This document shows positions 38,509 through 46,949 of a stretch of 64,000 nucleotides of DNA, piece after piece. A program made the position numbers and the translations under genes. Source of the stretch: Flavobacteriales bacterium. GTDB lineage: Bacteria > Bacteroidota > Bacteroidia > Flavobacteriales_F > PHOS-HE28. Location: positions 1 through 64,000 of the forward strand of contig JADJDP010000052.1 in NCBI GenBank assembly GCA_016702645.1. The letters are read 5' to 3'. Position 1 is the stretch's first letter. Each line of letters starts with the position of its first letter. The notes under the pieces are model-generated. The model searched no databases. It was not told the origin of the DNA and worked only from the letters and a program-made list of their open reading frames with translations.

Positions 38509-41028
38509 TCAGAACCACGCTATCAATTTCAGGTTGTACCGGCGCGGGGTCAGGTAATCCGGAATGGAATACTGTCGGGCGCTCACATCGGTGACCCAGG
38601 TATGGCCGATGGTGTTGTCGATGTTGAGCAGGTTGAACACCTCGGCCGTGAGCCAGAGATTGTCGATGTGCTTGCGCCACCCGCGCGTGCTCTGCCCTTT
38701 CGCGCCCAGGAACTGCTTGCTGAAACCAATGTCCACCCGGCGATAGATCGTGGTGCGCAGCGTATCCGCATAGCGCGTTTGGTTCGGTGGACCGAAGGGC
38801 AGCCCCGTGCCGAAGACCAGGTTCAGGTGTACCTTGAAGGTGGGCCAGCGCGGCATTTCGTCCTGGAAGAACATGGCCACGTTCACGCGCTGGTCCGTGG
38901 GACGTGGGATCAAGCCCGGTTCAATGCGCGTGCTATCCACGGCGACCGCATCGGCCGTGTAACCGGGGAAGATGGTATCGCCCGCCGCATTGAAGCGCCA
39001 GTAGTAGAAGTCGTCCTTCAGGTCCTCGCGTGCGCTCATCACGCTCACGCCCATCCAACTATCCACGCCTTCAATGAACTGGCCGCTCAGCTTGGTATCG
39101 ATCCCGGTTGCGAAGCCCTTGGCATTGTTGGTTCCGTAGTAACGGATGCGCACATTGTCCACCTCGTAGGGGATCAAGTCGTCCATGTACTTGTAGTAGG
39201 CCTCTGCGGTGAACTTGAAAGGGCGCTCCCAGATCTCGAACATGCGGTCCATGCCCAGCAAAGCATGGATGCTCTGTTGCGCGCGGATGTCCGGATTGAG
39301 CGTACCATCGAACTTGCGCACTTCGCGGTAGAACGGTGGCTGGTAGTAAAGGCCGCCAGCCAGCCAGAAACTGTAATCGCGGTCTATGGTGTCCCCCGGA
39401 GCGATCACCCGCTTCCAACCCGGATGGAAGGTGAGGCGCGCGCGTGGGCTCGCCACCGTCTGTCCGTTGAAGGTCCAGTGTTGTGCGCGTGCGCCGGCGA
39501 TGAAGGTCCACCAGCGGCCATCGCCCTGTTCCCATCGCCAGGTGTTCTGCACATAGGCGCTGGCACGCGTGCTTTCCATAGCGAGCTTGGTCTTCAGCAC
39601 ATAGCCCAGTTCAAGGTCCTCTCCGGTGCTGAGCGGGATGCTGTAGTCCGCGCTATCCACCATGCTCCACTCGTTGATGCGGTCGTTGATCGTTTCCTGC
39701 CGCGCATCAATGCCCCATTGCAGGTAGCTCTTGGGCAATTGCAAATAACCCTTGTGCGCCACGGTGTACACGGTGGCATCGAGCGTGTTGCGCGCATGAT
39801 CGAGGAAGGTGCCCACGCCCAGGTCGCGCACCACTTCGCCGTACTCGCTGCTGCCGGGGTCGCGTTCGAGTTCACCCAACAGGTACTGCCCTTGTATGGT
39901 GAAGGTCTCGTCCTCGTAGGTGCGGTAGGCGCTGGCCTGGAACTTCAACAGCGTGTTCTTGCCCGCCTTCACGTTCGCGCTGAGCGCGGCGAAATACGTT
40001 TCGAACTGCGTGCGTTCCTGCCCATCGAAGTACACCGTGAAGCGCAGGGCCTGGTTGAAGGGACCGAACTCCGTTTCGCGGTTCTGTGGAACCACGGTGT
40101 AGCGGTTGCGCGAGTACAGTCCCAGGAACCCGAGTTCAACCTTGTCCGTGAGGTCGTAGGTCCAGTAGGTCTGCAGATCGGCGTACACCGGACGATACTC
40201 CCCTTTGGTATCCAGCCCCCCGAGCAGGAGTTGGTTGGTGCGGTAGCGGAAGCCGGTGATCTGCCGCAGCCGCGACGCCATCATCGTGTTTTCGATGTGC
40301 ACCGCGCCGCCGAGCAAGCTCGCCATCGCTGTTCCCGCGAACGCCTTCGGGCGTTTGTAGTGGATGTCCAGCACGCTGCTCATCTTATCGCCATAGCGCG
40401 CTTCGAAACCACCCGCGCTGAACTGCAGGCGATCGATCATGTCCGGGTTCGGGAAGCTCAATCCTTCCTGCTGACCCGCGCGCACCAGGAAGGGACGGTA
40501 CACCTCGATGTCGTTCACGTACACGAGGTTCTCATCGAAGTTGCCGCCGCGCACGCTGTAGCCACTGCTCAGTTCGTTGCGCATCATCACGCCGAGCTGT
40601 CCCGTGAGAAGGCTCTCGATGCCACCACCGGGCATGGGGTTGAAGCGCGCCAGTCGCGGATCTATGCGCTCGAGGCCGGTTTCCCGATCGGCTTGCGTAC
40701 CGCGAACATCCACGGCACCCAGCGTCCGGAACTTCAGGCGCACCGTGATGGTGCGCTCTTCACCGTCATTCAGCAAAACCTCCTCCTCGTATGCGTCCAT
40801 GCCGGTGAAGCTCCAGCGCAGGCGCACGCTGCGACCTGCGGGCACCACAAGGCGGAAGTTGCCATTGTCATCGCTCACCGCAGCATCGCGCGTGCCCATG
40901 AGGGATACACCCGCACCCGGCAATGTGGCACCGGTTTCATCGCGCACCACGCCGCGCACAATGCCGGTGGCTTGTGCCAGGGCCATGGTGGTATCTAATG
41001 AAAAGAGGAGGAAAACGAGTACGCGCAT
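38509..41028 (-). CDS. TonB-dependent outer-membrane receptor with CarboxypepD_reg-like domain
   Basis: Signal peptide MRVLVFLLFSLDTTMALAQ, a CarboxypepD_reg-like domain (GVVRDETGATLPGAGVSLMG), plug domain (FNPMPGGGIESLLTGQLGV, SGYSVRGGNFDENLVYVND, SFPNPDMIDRLQFSAGGFEAR) and a 22-strand barrel ending in a terminal aromatic strand (YNLKLIAWF). It takes up a large or scarce ligand through the outer membrane with TonB energy. No partner SusD is seen, so it is not a classic SusC. The ligand is unknown. The ATG at 41028 was chosen at the signal peptide. It precedes the PQQ-type dehydrogenase gene. Confidence 0.93.
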   Translation of the reverse strand: MRVLVFLLFSLDTTMALAQATGIVRGVVRDETGATLPGAGVSLMGTRDAAVSDDNGNFRLVVPAGRSVRLRWSFTGMDAYEEEVLLNDGEERTITVRLKFRTLGAVDVRGTQADRETGLERIDPRLARFNPMPGGGIESLLTGQLGVMMRNELSSGYSVRGGNFDENLVYVNDIEVYRPFLVRAGQQEGLSFPNPDMIDRLQFSAGGFEARYGDKMSSVLDIHYKRPKAFAGTAMASLLGGAVHIENTMMASRLRQITGFRYRTNQLLLGGLDTKGEYRPVYADLQTYWTYDLTDKVELGFLGLYSRNRYTVVPQNRETEFGPFNQALRFTVYFDGQERTQFETYFAALSANVKAGKNTLLKFQASAYRTYEDETFTIQGQYLLGELERDPGSSEYGEVVRDLGVGTFLDHARNTLDATVYTVAHKGYLQLPKSYLQWGIDARQETINDRINEWSMVDSADYSIPLSTGEDLELGYVLKTKLAMESTRASAYVQNTWRWEQGDGRWWTFIAGARAQHWTFNGQTVASPRARLTFHPGWKRVIAPGDTIDRDYSFWLAGGLYYQPPFYREVRKFDGTLNPDIRAQQSIHALLGMDRMFEIWERPFKFTAEAYYKYMDDLIPYEVDNVRIRYYGTNNAKGFATGIDTKLSGQFIEGVDSWMGVSVMSAREDLKDDFYYWRFNAAGDTIFPGYTADAVAVDSTRIEPGLIPRPTDQRVNVAMFFQDEMPRWPTFKVHLNLVFGTGLPFGPPNQTRYADTLRTTIYRRVDIGFSKQFLGAKGQSTRGWRKHIDNLWLTAEVFNLLNIDNTIGHTWVTDVSARQYSIPDYLTPRRYNLKLIAWF

Positions 41029-41083
41029 CAAAGGGGCGGCAAAGTAACGGACGAGCTTGCGCCGTGGTATGCGAACCGCACAC

Positions 41084-41851
41084 CTAGACAGCCAATGCCG
41101 CGCGAACGCTCGCCAGCAGGTGGTCCGGACCGCCGAAATGCTCCAGCAGCTTGATGCCTTGTGTCTGGCAGCGCATGCGCAGTTGGGTGCGCACGTCGTC
41201 CTCCACGCCACCACCCAGGATGAGCAGGGACACATCGCCCTTGTTCAAGCGGGCAATGAGCGCCTCGTCCTCCAGGAAGCCTTCGGCTTCCATGCCCGCA
41301 CTGGCGATCTGGTATTTCACCAGCGCCATGATGCTCGGGTTGCGCCCGAAGAAGACGATGCGCTCGGCCATGCCCCGAAGGTAACCGAACCAAGGACCTA
41401 TCAGCCCAGCACCGCCCAGCACCGCCGTGAGCGTAATGGGCACGCTCTTGAGCAACTGGCTGATGGGGCAGTTCGCTTTGGCATCCTCCGCGCATGCCTG
41501 GAACTTGGCAGCGTCGATACCCGGCACGGTGCCTTTCAGGTCCAGGTGGATGCCTACCACGCCGTTGCCATCGCCCACCTTGTCCATGGTAACCGTGGCG
41601 GTACACTCCAGGTCGTTGGCCGTGAAACCGGCAGCGCCGAGCACGAAGCTGAGCTTCATGGTGAAGCAGCTCGCGTGCGCTGCGGCCACGAGTTCTTCGG
41701 GGTTGGTCCCCGCTTTTCCGTCCTCGCTCACGAAACGGGTATGGAACGAGTGCGGGGTGTCCTTCAGTGCGCCACTGGTGGTGGTGACGTTACCGGATCC
41801 TTCCTTGCCGGTGCCTTTCCAGTTGGCGGTGGCTTTGCGTTTGATGGCCAT
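41084..41851 (-). CDS. OsmC family protein, apparently fused to a receiver-like domain
   Basis: Residues ~1-143 are an OsmC/Ohr-type peroxiredoxin (FHTRFVSEDGKAGTNPEELVAAAHASCFTMKLS, with the conserved Cys of 'HASC'; second Cys in ANCPISQLLKSVPITLTAVL), which reduces organic hydroperoxides using thiols. The open frame then continues through GGAGLIGPWFGYLRG into a ~95-residue receiver-like domain (MAERIVFFGRNPSIMALVKY, GDVSLLILGGGVEDD) that lacks an evident phospho-Asp. The join is suspicious: OsmC proteins normally end at 'TAVL', and one base out of frame lie TGA TAG stops at 41398-41403, followed 30 bases later by an ATG at 41371. A single extra G would turn two genes into this fusion, so I consider it probably two genes. 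Confidence 0.7.
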   Translation of the reverse strand: MAIKRKATANWKGTGKEGSGNVTTTSGALKDTPHSFHTRFVSEDGKAGTNPEELVAAAHASCFTMKLSFVLGAAGFTANDLECTATVTMDKVGDGNGVVGIHLDLKGTVPGIDAAKFQACAEDAKANCPISQLLKSVPITLTAVLGGAGLIGPWFGYLRGMAERIVFFGRNPSIMALVKYQIASAGMEAEGFLEDEALIARLNKGDVSLLILGGGVEDDVRTQLRMRCQTQGIKLLEHFGGPDHLLASVRAALAV

Positions 41852-41907
41852 GTTGGTTCGTAGTTGTCAGTTGTTGGTTGTCAGTTGTCAGGCGTGGGGA
41901 CGGTCTT

Positions 41908-41920
41908 GGGGGGGGGGGGG
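41908..41920. repeat. Run of 13 G
   Basis: Homopolymer in the 102-base gap between the OsmC and reductase genes, next to imperfect GTTGTCAGTTG repeats. Its real length is not trustworthy given the homopolymer errors in the rest of the window. Confidence 0.6.
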
Positions 41921-41953
41921 AGGCGGGGCCGGTCTCCTCCGCCGCCCCTCACC

Positions 41954-42598
41954 CTACTTCTTCAAAAGCTTGAACGCATGTGTCCACTGGTTGCGGGCGA
42001 AACCCGGAATGCACCAAAGGATGCAAAGCGGCTCAATGGCGCGCGCTCCTTCCACACCACCCATGTCCTCGGTTTCCCAACCGAACTGGTCCAGGATGGT
42101 GGTTACCTGCTTCTTCGCACCGGCATCGTTGCCGCAGATGAACATCGTCGGCTTCACGCCGCCGAAATCCGGATCCACCATGTATGCATTGCCAACACTG
42201 TTGAAGGCTTTTACGAAGTGCGCGGCCGGGGTCCCCTTCTGCAAGCGCTCCATCAAGCTCTCCTCCAACGTGGTGAAGTAGCGCAGCACGCCGTTCGCAG
42301 GCGGCAGATCGGCGATGGGGTTCGTGGTGTCGATGATCGTCTTTCCCTTCAGATCGTTCGCATCGCACAGTCCGATGGCCGCTTCGGCACCGGTGCCTTT
42401 GCTGGCGAGCACGATGATGTCCGCCCAAGTGCCCACTTCCTTGTGGCTGCCCACTTTGCCTGTGGGGTTCTTGTCCAACCAATCGGCAACCTTGGCGGGG
42501 TTGCGCGTGGCGATGATCACCTCATGGCCGTGCTTGAGGAAACCCGTGGCGAGCACCTGGCCCACCATGCCGGTACCGAGAATTCCGATCTTGCTCAT
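41954..42598 (-). CDS. NADPH-dependent F420 reductase-like Rossmann protein
   Basis: GILGTGMVGQVLATGFLKHG is the dinucleotide-binding glycine motif; ATRNP and IIDTTNPI follow. The family (NADPH-dependent F420 reductase, Pfam F420_oxidored) is often present in bacteria without F420, where the substrate is unknown. Length 214 residues. No signal peptide, cytoplasmic. A TACTTTCG box lies 20 bases upstream at 42618-42625, and the mazG gene diverges from the same region. Confidence 0.85.
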   Translation of the reverse strand: MSKIGILGTGMVGQVLATGFLKHGHEVIIATRNPAKVADWLDKNPTGKVGSHKEVGTWADIIVLASKGTGAEAAIGLCDANDLKGKTIIDTTNPIADLPPANGVLRYFTTLEESLMERLQKGTPAAHFVKAFNSVGNAYMVDPDFGGVKPTMFICGNDAGAKKQVTTILDQFGWETEDMGGVEGARAIEPLCILWCIPGFARNQWTHAFKLLKK

Positions 42599-42617
42599 GT
42601 GCTGTTCGTTGGGGGTG

Positions 42618-42625
42618 CGAAAGTA
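42618..42625 (-). promoter_or_regulatory. -7 box (TACTTTCG) of the reductase gene
   Basis: Minus-strand TACTTTCG, 19 bases before the ATG. Confidence 0.45.
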
Positions 42626-42677
42626 ACCTCACACGCACCCGCCTTGTTCGTTGCATGCTGCCGCGCACCTTTGCGCA

Positions 42678-43577
42678 ATGACCGCTGCCGATCCCCGCGC
42701 CACCGCTTTCCTCCGCCTCTTGAAGATCATGGACGAGTTGCGCGAGCAATGCCCGTGGGACCGCAAGCAAACCATGGAAACGCTGCGGCCGCTCACCATC
42801 GAAGAGACCTACGAACTGGGTGATGCCATCCTGGAGAAGGACCAGGACGGCATCAAGAAGGAACTCGGCGACCTCCTGCTGCACATGGTCTTCTATGCGC
42901 GCATCGGGAAGGAACAAGGCGCCTTCGACATCACGGATGTGCTCAATGGCATCTGCGAAAAACTCATCCGCAGGCACCCGCACATTTATGGAGACGTGAA
43001 AGTGAGCGGCGAGGAAGAGGTGAAGGCGAATTGGGAGAAGATCAAGTTGGAGGAGAAGACGGAACAGGCAGGCCCTTCGACAAGCTCAGGGCGACATCCT
43101 TCAGTTCTGGAAGGTGTACCCCGCGGACTGCCGAGCATGGTGAAGGCCATCCGCATCCAGGACAAGGCACGCGGCGTGGGTTTCGATTGGGACCACCGCG
43201 ACCAGGTGTGGGAGAAGGTCAACGAGGAGTTGCGCGAACTGAAGCACGAGGTGGACACGAACTCAACGAAGCAGAGCGACGAACTCGGCGACGTGCTCTT
43301 CAGCCTGGTGAACTACGCACGCTTCCTGGGGATCGATCCGGACGAAGCGCTGGAACGCACGAACAGGAAGTTCATCCACCGCTTCCAGTTCCTGGAACGG
43401 GAAAGCCACAAGGATGGAAAGAAACTGGGCGAAATGACCCTTGCGGAAATGGACGCGTATTGGGAGCGCGCGAAGAGGGAGGAGTTGATCGGACCCACTG
43501 TCGACCGTGCGCATCTTCCCCCCGTGCCCAAACGTTCAAGCCCTATCTTGGCGAGGCCCATTACCAACCGACCATGA
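42678..43577 (+). CDS. mazG: Nucleoside triphosphate pyrophosphohydrolase MazG
   Basis: Two MazG domains are visible: LREQCPWDRKQTMETLRPL, EETYELGDAILEKD and KKELGDLLLHMVFYARI in the first, GFDWDHRDQVWEKVNEELREL and SDELGDVLFSLVNYARFL in the second. EExxE and ExxD metal motifs are present in both. It hydrolyses NTPs to NMP and pyrophosphate, acting as a housekeeping sanitiser. The linker (residues ~131-141) holds the in-frame translation PSTSSGRHPS of a REP-like repeat. The end is unusual: beyond AKREE the protein runs LIGPTVDRAHLPPVPKRSS to a stop overlapping the next ATG (ATGA), whereas typical MazG ends at 'AKK-E'. A TGA one base out of frame sits there, so an indel may have lengthened it. 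Confidence 0.93.
   Translation: MTAADPRATAFLRLLKIMDELREQCPWDRKQTMETLRPLTIEETYELGDAILEKDQDGIKKELGDLLLHMVFYARIGKEQGAFDITDVLNGICEKLIRRHPHIYGDVKVSGEEEVKANWEKIKLEEKTEQAGPSTSSGRHPSVLEGVPRGLPSMVKAIRIQDKARGVGFDWDHRDQVWEKVNEELRELKHEVDTNSTKQSDELGDVLFSLVNYARFLGIDPDEALERTNRKFIHRFQFLERESHKDGKKLGEMTLAEMDAYWERAKREELIGPTVDRAHLPPVPKRSSPILARPITNRP
43074..43090. repeat. REP-like core inside mazG
   Basis: CCTTCGACAAGCTCAGG, the same core as the intergenic copies, interrupts the linker between the two MazG domains in frame. Confidence 0.8.
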
Positions 43578-45676
43578 CACGAACCACTACCCTTCTACTT
43601 TCCGCCTTGTTCGCAACGCCACTCTTGGCGGCCACCGGCGGTCCCGATGCATACGGTTATACCTGGATCGATAGCAATGAACCCGGTGGCCCGGTGTTCA
43701 ACTGGATCGACATCACCACCACCGGCACCATGGTAACGGGACTGGGTGATGACAACGTGGTGGGACCCTTCGTCATGGACACCGACATGCCCTTCTATTG
43801 GTACGGCCGCAAATTCCTGTGGGTGGGCAGCAACGGCTACGTTTCCTTCAACGGCGGCAACATCGCTTCCCCCTTCCCCACCATCCCGCTGAACGGTGGT
43901 GTGAACGATTACATCGCCGGCATGGCCACGGACCTCAATTTCCTGGGCAGTGGCAACCAAGGGCGTTGCTACTTCTACGATGACGAGGACGAGACCATCG
44001 TTTCCTGGGTGGGTGTGCCGTTCTGGAACGCTGCCACCAACTTCAGCGGCAGCAACACCTTCGAGATCATCCTGAACAAGCTGGACAGCAGCATTACGGT
44101 GCAGTTCCTGGAGCAAACAGGCACGGTGGCGAACGGCAGCTTGAGCATGGGCATCGAGAGCGTGGCGGGCAGCATCGGCCTGCAGCACTCCTTCAATACC
44201 TACCCGGTGGCCAACTACGCCATCCGTTACGTGATGCCACCTGCTTCCACCTTGGAAGTGCTGGACGGCACCATCCTGTGGAACACCGACCCCACGAGCG
44301 GCGGCATCTTCCGCTCGCGCAACGGGCAGCCGTTCCAGATGATAAGCACGGTGGGCAACGTGGGCAATGTGGACATAGGCCAGCTAACGGTGCAAGGCCA
44401 GGTCACCAACGTGGGCGGTACGGTGCTGGTGAGCGATGCCGTGAACATCTCGAACCTGGGCGCGCAGCAGGAGACGGTGGTGAACTTCCCGCCCACCTGG
44501 ACACCCACGAACGCGGGCACGCACAGCTTCACCACCACGGTCACGGGCATCACCGGCGAATTGGTGACGGTGAACAACTCGCTCACGCAGGAGATCGTGG
44601 TGGTGGATACCACCGCCGTAACGCAGGAACTGCGCTACCACGGTGCCACGGACAACGCCATTGGCATTGGCTGGGACGGTGGCAACGGGGGCGTGGGCGT
44701 TTACATACGGCCGCCCTACTACCCGGCCTACGCCACACATACCACCATTCGCATTGCCAGCGATGCCGGTACGGCGGGCTACACCATCAAAGTGTACGAC
44801 GATGATGGTGTGGGTGGGCTGCCCGGCACCTTGCTGGATTCCGTGCAGGTCCCCATTGGATCGGTGACCGCTGGCGATCAAGTGCTCGCGCTGAGCGCGC
44901 CGCTCACCATCACCAGTGGTGGGGTGTACGTGCAGTGGTACATGCTCGGTCCCAACATCAACATAGCCGTGGATGCCACACCGCCTTTCTCATTGCGCAC
45001 CTACGAGGTGATCGACAACATCTGGGCGGAATACCGCGACCGCACCGTGCAGGATTTCTTCCTGGGCTTGCGCCTGATCCAAGTGCCGGTGTACGACATC
45101 GGTGTCACCGGTTTCTTCGGCCTTGCCGATGGACAGGACATCGGTGGCCAAACAGCGGTGCGCAGTTGGGTGACCAACTTCGGCAACCAGCCGGTGAGCA
45201 ACTTCACGCTGAACTACCGCTTTGGCACCGGTCCGGTGATCTCGCAGAACTACAGCGGATCGGCCATCGCACCGGGCGCACAAACGCTCATCACTTTCGG
45301 CTCCTACTTCCTGCCCACGGCGGATGTGGTGGCCGACCTGTGCTCATGGACGACGATGGTGGATGACGCCAGCGCGAACAACGACACTTCCTGCGTTTCC
45401 ATACACACCTATGTGGGCATCGAAGAGTTGGATGGCATCGGCGCAACGCTGGCACCCAATCCCGCCGACGCCTTCGTACGCATCGATGGTCTGCCGAACG
45501 GACATTGGAACGTGCAGTTGATGGATGCCACCGGTCGCTTGGTGCGCAGCGAAACCACCACCGCCATTGGAGGACCGGTGACCCTTGCCGTAGACGACTT
45601 GCCCAACGGCATGTACCAACTGATGCTCACCCACAACGGGCAGGGCTACCACGCTGCGCTGCTGGTGCAGCACTGA
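43574..45676 (+). CDS. Large T9SS-exported protein
   Basis: A signal peptide (MTRTTTLLLSALFATPLLAA) precedes a ~190-residue beta-rich domain (WVGSNGYVSFNGGNIASPFP, a motif of T9SS-linked proteins with proteolytic or adhesive roles), two CARDB/Ig-like regions (VGNVGNVDIGQLTVQGQVTN, VGVTGFFGLADGQD-like) and a C-terminal T9SS sorting domain (ATLAPNPADAFVRIDGLPNG). Total 700 residues. No catalytic site is visible. The ATG overlaps the mazG stop. A strong hairpin follows at 45703. Confidence 0.88.
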   Translation: MTRTTTLLLSALFATPLLAATGGPDAYGYTWIDSNEPGGPVFNWIDITTTGTMVTGLGDDNVVGPFVMDTDMPFYWYGRKFLWVGSNGYVSFNGGNIASPFPTIPLNGGVNDYIAGMATDLNFLGSGNQGRCYFYDDEDETIVSWVGVPFWNAATNFSGSNTFEIILNKLDSSITVQFLEQTGTVANGSLSMGIESVAGSIGLQHSFNTYPVANYAIRYVMPPASTLEVLDGTILWNTDPTSGGIFRSRNGQPFQMISTVGNVGNVDIGQLTVQGQVTNVGGTVLVSDAVNISNLGAQQETVVNFPPTWTPTNAGTHSFTTTVTGITGELVTVNNSLTQEIVVVDTTAVTQELRYHGATDNAIGIGWDGGNGGVGVYIRPPYYPAYATHTTIRIASDAGTAGYTIKVYDDDGVGGLPGTLLDSVQVPIGSVTAGDQVLALSAPLTITSGGVYVQWYMLGPNINIAVDATPPFSLRTYEVIDNIWAEYRDRTVQDFFLGLRLIQVPVYDIGVTGFFGLADGQDIGGQTAVRSWVTNFGNQPVSNFTLNYRFGTGPVISQNYSGSAIAPGAQTLITFGSYFLPTADVVADLCSWTTMVDDASANNDTSCVSIHTYVGIEELDGIGATLAPNPADAFVRIDGLPNGHWNVQLMDATGRLVRSETTTAIGGPVTLAVDDLPNGMYQLMLTHNGQGYHAALLVQH

Positions 45677-45702
45677 CGACGCATTTCTTCCGGCTACCTT
45701 AG

Positions 45703-45734
45703 CACGCCCCTTTCCGCCACAGCGGAAGGGGGCG
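45703..45734. terminator. Hairpin after the T9SS gene
   Basis: Fourteen-base arms (ACGCCCCTTTCCGC / GCGGAAGGGGGCGT, one wobble) around a CACA loop. No T tract on the plus strand, so it may act as a transcript-stabilising structure as much as a terminator. Confidence 0.55.
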
Positions 45735-45748
45735 TTGCACAGGACCCC

Positions 45749-46399
45749 ATGTCCAAGAACACGACCATCCTCCTTGTTGTCTGGAACGCGCTCCTAACCG
45801 CCTTGGTGGCTTGGGGCCTGCTGCGCTCGCCAGCGACCAGCTCCGAGCCGCTCCCCGCTGCCGATGACAGCACGAGCGTGTTCACGGACATCATTCCCGT
45901 GGTGCGCGACACCGGTGCGCTCAAGGAGGCCCGCATCGCCTACTTCCGCATGGACAGTTTGCGCAGCAAGTACGAGTTGATCAAGGAGAAGGACGCGCAC
46001 TTCCAAGCCGAGATGCGGAGGCTGGAGAACGGTTTGCAAGCTGATCAGGCCAAAGCCCGCCAACGCTACCAAGAGCTAATGGAGAAGGACCACACATACA
46101 GCACCCAAGCCGAAGTGGCCAAGGACGAGGAGGAACTACAAGGGCTGATGGCCGCCTTGCAGGACAAACAAGCCGTGGGCGAGCAACGCATGGCGAAGCT
46201 GGAGGCCGAGATGCTCACGGAGATCAGCAAGGAACTGGACGAGTACCTGAAGGTGTACAACACAGCGGCCGGCTTCGATTACATCTTCAGCATCCAGGGC
46301 AGCGGCCAGATCTGGACAGGGAACACCGGGCTGGACGTGACCGATGAGATCGTTTCCGGACTGAACGCTCGCCACCGGGCGAACAAGGGGAAGAAGTGA
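45749..46399 (+). CDS. OmpH/Skp family periplasmic chaperone-like protein
   Basis: An N-terminal hydrophobic segment (NTTILLVVWNALLTALVAWG) anchors or exports it. IAYFRMDSLRSKYELIKEK is the OmpH start, followed by a long coiled coil (about residues 85-165) and the closing region TAAGFDYIFSIQGSG. Skp-type chaperones hold unfolded outer-membrane proteins in the periplasm. It heads a run of three adjacent plus-strand genes (OmpH-like, DUF4924, LptA-like) that are spaced by one or zero bases, consistent with one operon for envelope biogenesis. Confidence 0.88.
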   Translation: MSKNTTILLVVWNALLTALVAWGLLRSPATSSEPLPAADDSTSVFTDIIPVVRDTGALKEARIAYFRMDSLRSKYELIKEKDAHFQAEMRRLENGLQADQAKARQRYQELMEKDHTYSTQAEVAKDEEELQGLMAALQDKQAVGEQRMAKLEAEMLTEISKELDEYLKVYNTAAGFDYIFSIQGSGQIWTGNTGLDVTDEIVSGLNARHRANKGKK

Positions 46400-46400
46400 G

Positions 46401-46949
46401 ATGCACCCGTTGCAACACCGCAAGGAGGAGAACGTTGCGAGCTACATCATCAGCATGTGGCACATCGAGGACCTCATGCGCGCGGCCGACATGGACATGC
46501 GCAAGGTGGAGGACCGCTTGATCGTGCCATTGGAAGCCGATGAGCAGGCGCGCGTGCAAATGCGCGATTGGTATGCCGAGATCATTGCGCGCATGAAGGA
46601 GGAAGGCATCGAGCGTGTGGGGCACCTGAAGGAAGTGGAGGAAACACTGAACGAACTGGAGTTCCTACACCGGTCCTTCATCGACGTGCTTAACGATGAG
46701 GAGTATGACGCGCTCTACGCCAAGGCCGAGCCGGGCATCCTCACGTTGCAACAACACGCCGGCGGCGACCCCGATGGCATCATTGAGACCTGCTTCACGG
46801 CCATATACGGCGTGATGGTGCTGAAAGCGAAGGACCGCGAAGTGAGCCCCCAGACCTTGGAGGCCGAAGGTCACATCCGCCGCCTGCTGGAACGCCTGAG
46901 CCTGCACTACCGCCAGATGCGCCGCCTGCCGGGTGTCTCCATGAACTGA
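46401..46949 (+). CDS. DUF4924 family protein
   Basis: MHPLQHRKEENVASYIISMW and HIEDLMRAADMD are the family hallmark at the N-terminus, followed by all-helical sequence to residue 182. The family is confined to Bacteroidota and its role is unknown. It begins one base after the OmpH-like gene and its stop overlaps the next start (TGATG), so it is co-translated with an LPS-transport gene. That position suggests an envelope-related role, but this is only contextual. Confidence 0.88.
   Translation: MHPLQHRKEENVASYIISMWHIEDLMRAADMDMRKVEDRLIVPLEADEQARVQMRDWYAEIIARMKEEGIERVGHLKEVEETLNELEFLHRSFIDVLNDEEYDALYAKAEPGILTLQQHAGGDPDGIIETCFTAIYGVMVLKAKDREVSPQTLEAEGHIRRLLERLSLHYRQMRRLPGVSMN

Noticed and set aside
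38602..40998. 798-codon open frame opposite the TonB receptor
   Set aside because: Antisense shadow: His/Arg/Val-rich translation without domains, while the minus strand encodes an intact receptor.
41864..41920. CRISPR-like repeats in the OsmC upstream gap
   Set aside because: Short overlapping GTTGTCAGTTG units and a G run only, with no regular spacers.
42678..43577. MazG as part of a toxin-antitoxin or anti-phage system
   Set aside because: Two-domain housekeeping pyrophosphohydrolase; no mazEF or defence genes are adjacent.
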